In this document: positions 62,290 to 64,000 of the stretch, in pieces
Layout of the letters: every line of letters starts with the position of its first letter
How positions within the stretch are numbered: position 1 is the first letter of the stretch
Origin: JACKNG01 sp050184115
GTDB taxonomy: Bacteria > Pseudomonadota > Gammaproteobacteria > Ga0077536
NCBI GenBank assembly: GCA_050184115.1
Contig: JBFXAQ010000001.1
Location: 62,001 to 126,000 of the forward strand
DNA: 64,000 nt
Direction: 5' to 3'
Position numbers and translations under genes: made by a program
The notes under the pieces: generated by a model
What the model saw: only the letters and a program-made list of their open reading frames with translations
The model's database searches: none
Told to the model about the DNA's origin: nothing

Positions 62290-64000
62290 TCAGCGCCGCA
62301 GCGCGGCCCGGAGCGTGGTCAGCAAGCGGGTCCCAGCGACGGGCTTGGCGAGCAGGGCGCAGGCGCCGGCGGCGCCTGCGACGTCGGCGTCGAGCGTGGC
62401 GCTGTAGCCGGTCATCAGGATGATCGGTAGCTGCGGCCGCGCTTCGTGCAGGCGCGCGCTCAGCTCGGCCCCGCTCAGGCCGGGCATGGTCTGGTCGCAG
62501 AGGACGAGATCGGCCGTGCGACGGCCGGCCAGCAGGTCGGCGAGCGCGCGACGCGGGTCCGACTCCACGTCGACGCGGTAGCCCTCGACGCGGAGCTGCT
62601 CGGCGACGCAGTGCGCGACTGCCGCTTCGTCGTCGATGACCAGGATGGTGCCATGTCCGCCCATCGGGGACGTCGTCGGCGCCGGTAACGTCGCGACCGC
62701 GGCGCTGGCCGCCGCCACCGGGAGCAGGATGCCGAAGGTTGCGCCGCGACCCAGCGCACTTTCGAGCAGGATATGGCCGCCGAGCCGATGCACGATGCCA
62801 TGCACCATCGCCAGGCCCATCCCCGTGCCCTGGCCGAAGGCCTTCGTGGTGTAGAAGGGTTCGAAGATGCGTGTCTGGCTTTCCGGCGCGATGCCGGGAC
62901 CGTCGTCGGACAGGCTGAGGACGACGAAATCGCCGTCGGCCGGCTGCTGGCAGGACGCGCAACGCGCCGCCGCTACGGGCAGGTGCGCAAGCGAGACGTC
63001 GAGCTGCCCGCTGCCGCCCATGGCATCGCGCGCGTTGATGCAGAGATTCATCACCACCTGCTGTAACTGCACCGGGTCGGCCATGACCTGCGGCAGGTCG
63101 GTGGCCACGGGGTGAACGGTGATAACCATGCTGGCGGGCAGGGTCGGGCGCAGCATGCGGATGGACTGCGCGACGCTGTCGTCGAGCGCAATCGGCACCG
63201 GCGTGCCACCTTCGTCGCGGCTGAAGGCGAGCAGCTGGCTGACGAGGTCACGGGCGCGGCGGCCGCCGGCCTGCATCTCGCCGATGTAAGTGAACAGGCG
63301 CTCAGGCATGCGGTCGCCGTAGCGTTTCAAGGCGAGCTCGGCGTAGCCCAGCACGCTGGCCAGGATGTTGTTGAAGTCGTGCGCGATGCCGCCGGTGAGC
63401 TGACCGATTGCCTCCATCTTCTGCGCCTGCTGCAACTGGCGGCGCAGGCGCTCCGCGCTGGCCTCGCCGAGCTTGCGCGCGGTGACGTCGGCCGAGACGC
63501 CGATCAGCCGGTTGCCATCGTCGCGCGCGCGCACTTCGAACCAGCGGGTGGCGCCATCCGGCCGCTGCAGGCGGAATTCCGTGCTGAGCATCTCGTCCCG
63601 CGGTCCTGCCCGAAGCTCGGTGAGTTCCCGTTCGAGCCGCGGTCGATCGTCGGGATGTACCAGATGAACGAGTTCGGCCAGCGGCCAGGGGCCGCGGTCG
63701 GTGAGGCCGTAGAGTTCCTTCAGCACGTCATTCGACGAGATCAGTCCGCTGGCAACGTCCCACTCCCAGGTCGCCATGCGTGCGGCCTCGAGGGCGAGCA
63801 GGAGGCGTTGGTGTCCGGCGCGAAGTTCCTCCTTGGCCTGTTGCGCGTCAGTGACGTCGAACACCAGGCCGTTCGTCGTGCCGCCGCCGCGGCCATCGTA
63901 GCGGACGACGTAGCGCACCTCGATCCAGCGCCAGTCGTCGTCCTCGCGCCGCACCCGATAGCGCACCGTACCGGCCGGCCCCGCGCCGGCGCGCCCGCCG
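62290..64000 (-). CDS. PAS-containing hybrid histidine kinase, 5' end beyond the window
   Basis: The C-terminal 569 codons of a second hybrid kinase; the frame is open to the last base. Visible order: end of one PAS, a complete PAS, HisKA (GGIAHDFNNIL), HATPase (LSDDGPGIAP, GTGMGLAMVHG) and receiver (DLVLCDQTMPG). The domain order and most of the linker sequences mirror the gene at 59364, for example VRYRVRRxDxxWRWxEVR before the last PAS. The 184-bp gap between the two shows no obvious terminator or promoter. Confidence 0.93.
   Translation of the reverse strand, partial: GGRAGAGPAGTVRYRVRREDDDWRWIEVRYVVRYDGRGGGTTNGLVFDVTDAQQAKEELRAGHQRLLLALEAARMATWEWDVASGLISSNDVLKELYGLTDRGPWPLAELVHLVHPDDRPRLERELTELRAGPRDEMLSTEFRLQRPDGATRWFEVRARDDGNRLIGVSADVTARKLGEASAERLRRQLQQAQKMEAIGQLTGGIAHDFNNILASVLGYAELALKRYGDRMPERLFTYIGEMQAGGRRARDLVSQLLAFSRDEGGTPVPIALDDSVAQSIRMLRPTLPASMVITVHPVATDLPQVMADPVQLQQVVMNLCINARDAMGGSGQLDVSLAHLPVAAARCASCQQPADGDFVVLSLSDDGPGIAPESQTRIFEPFYTTKAFGQGTGMGLAMVHGIVHRLGGHILLESALGRGATFGILLPVAAASAAVATLPAPTTSPMGGHGTILVIDDEAAVAHCVAEQLRVEGYRVDVESDPRRALADLLAGRRTADLVLCDQTMPGLSGAELSARLHEARPQLPIILMTGYSATLDADVAGAAGACALLAKPVAGTRLLTTLRAALRR

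Overview
The window is a GC-rich chromosome segment (roughly two-thirds G+C by eye) from an aerobic Gram-negative bacterium that degrades aromatic compounds. The meta-cleavage genes, two XylR/DmpR-type sigma-54 activators, a fatty-acid cis/trans isomerase, TusA/DsrE proteins and many hybrid sensor kinases point to a proteobacterium, more likely gamma than beta. No rRNA, tRNA, CRISPR array, integrase or transposase gene was seen. The only mobile-like DNA is short palindromic (REP/MITE-like) repeats.

Region 1 (1-17.5 kb, almost all on the minus strand) is a double aromatic catabolic island. The upper operon, read leftward from about 10.26 kb, encodes a catechol 2,3-dioxygenase, phenol-hydroxylase-type P1, P3 and P4 subunits, a Rieske dioxygenase alpha/beta pair, a Baeyer-Villiger monooxygenase and a XylR-type regulator, followed by the start of a luciferase-like monooxygenase. 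It has a good sigma-54 promoter (10273-10288) with two palindromic upstream sites 30 bp apart, lying next to a second regulator whose sensor domain keeps the phenol-binding His/Trp pair. A second leftward operon (17.5-10.4 kb) carries hydroxymuconic semialdehyde dehydrogenase, 4-oxalocrotonate decarboxylase, 4-oxalocrotonate tautomerase, a second extradiol dioxygenase, a small unknown protein, a cytochrome P450 and that phenol-type regulator.

Region 2 (17.6-20.3 kb) is a control segment: a DUF2889 protein, a NUDIX hydrolase and a GntR/FCD repressor, with inverted repeats sharing a TATCGA half-site on both sides.

Region 3 (20.3-36 kb, mostly plus strand) encodes a glutathione S-transferase, a second semialdehyde dehydrogenase, hydratase, acetaldehyde dehydrogenase, hydroxy-oxovalerate aldolase and a second decarboxylase. 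It runs straight into a four-gene envelope cassette (YCF48-like lipoprotein, MMPL/RND permease, DUF1302 outer-membrane protein, DUF1329 periplasmic protein) and then hydroxymuconic semialdehyde hydrolase. Together with region 1 this completes the meta pathway from catechol to pyruvate and acetyl-CoA through both the hydrolytic and the dehydrogenative branch. The envelope cassette has no assigned function and is the best candidate for an undescribed system, perhaps trafficking a hydrophobic substrate. A second DUF1329 gene faces it.

Region 4 (36-64 kb) is more general: an intradiol dioxygenase, a MATE exporter, a DsrE2-TusA-hybrid kinase-GGDEF/EAL operon, an amidase, a substrate-binding lipoprotein coupled to a histidine kinase, fatty-acid cis/trans isomerase coupled to a symporter/binding-protein fusion, two lipoprotein-like genes, a YajD-type HNH nuclease, an SCP2-like/hydrolase fusion and two tandem PAS hybrid kinases, the last cut by the window edge.

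No ferredoxin or flavin reductase gene was found for the Rieske dioxygenase, the diiron hydroxylase or the P450, and the diiron hydroxylase also lacks its P2 effector subunit.
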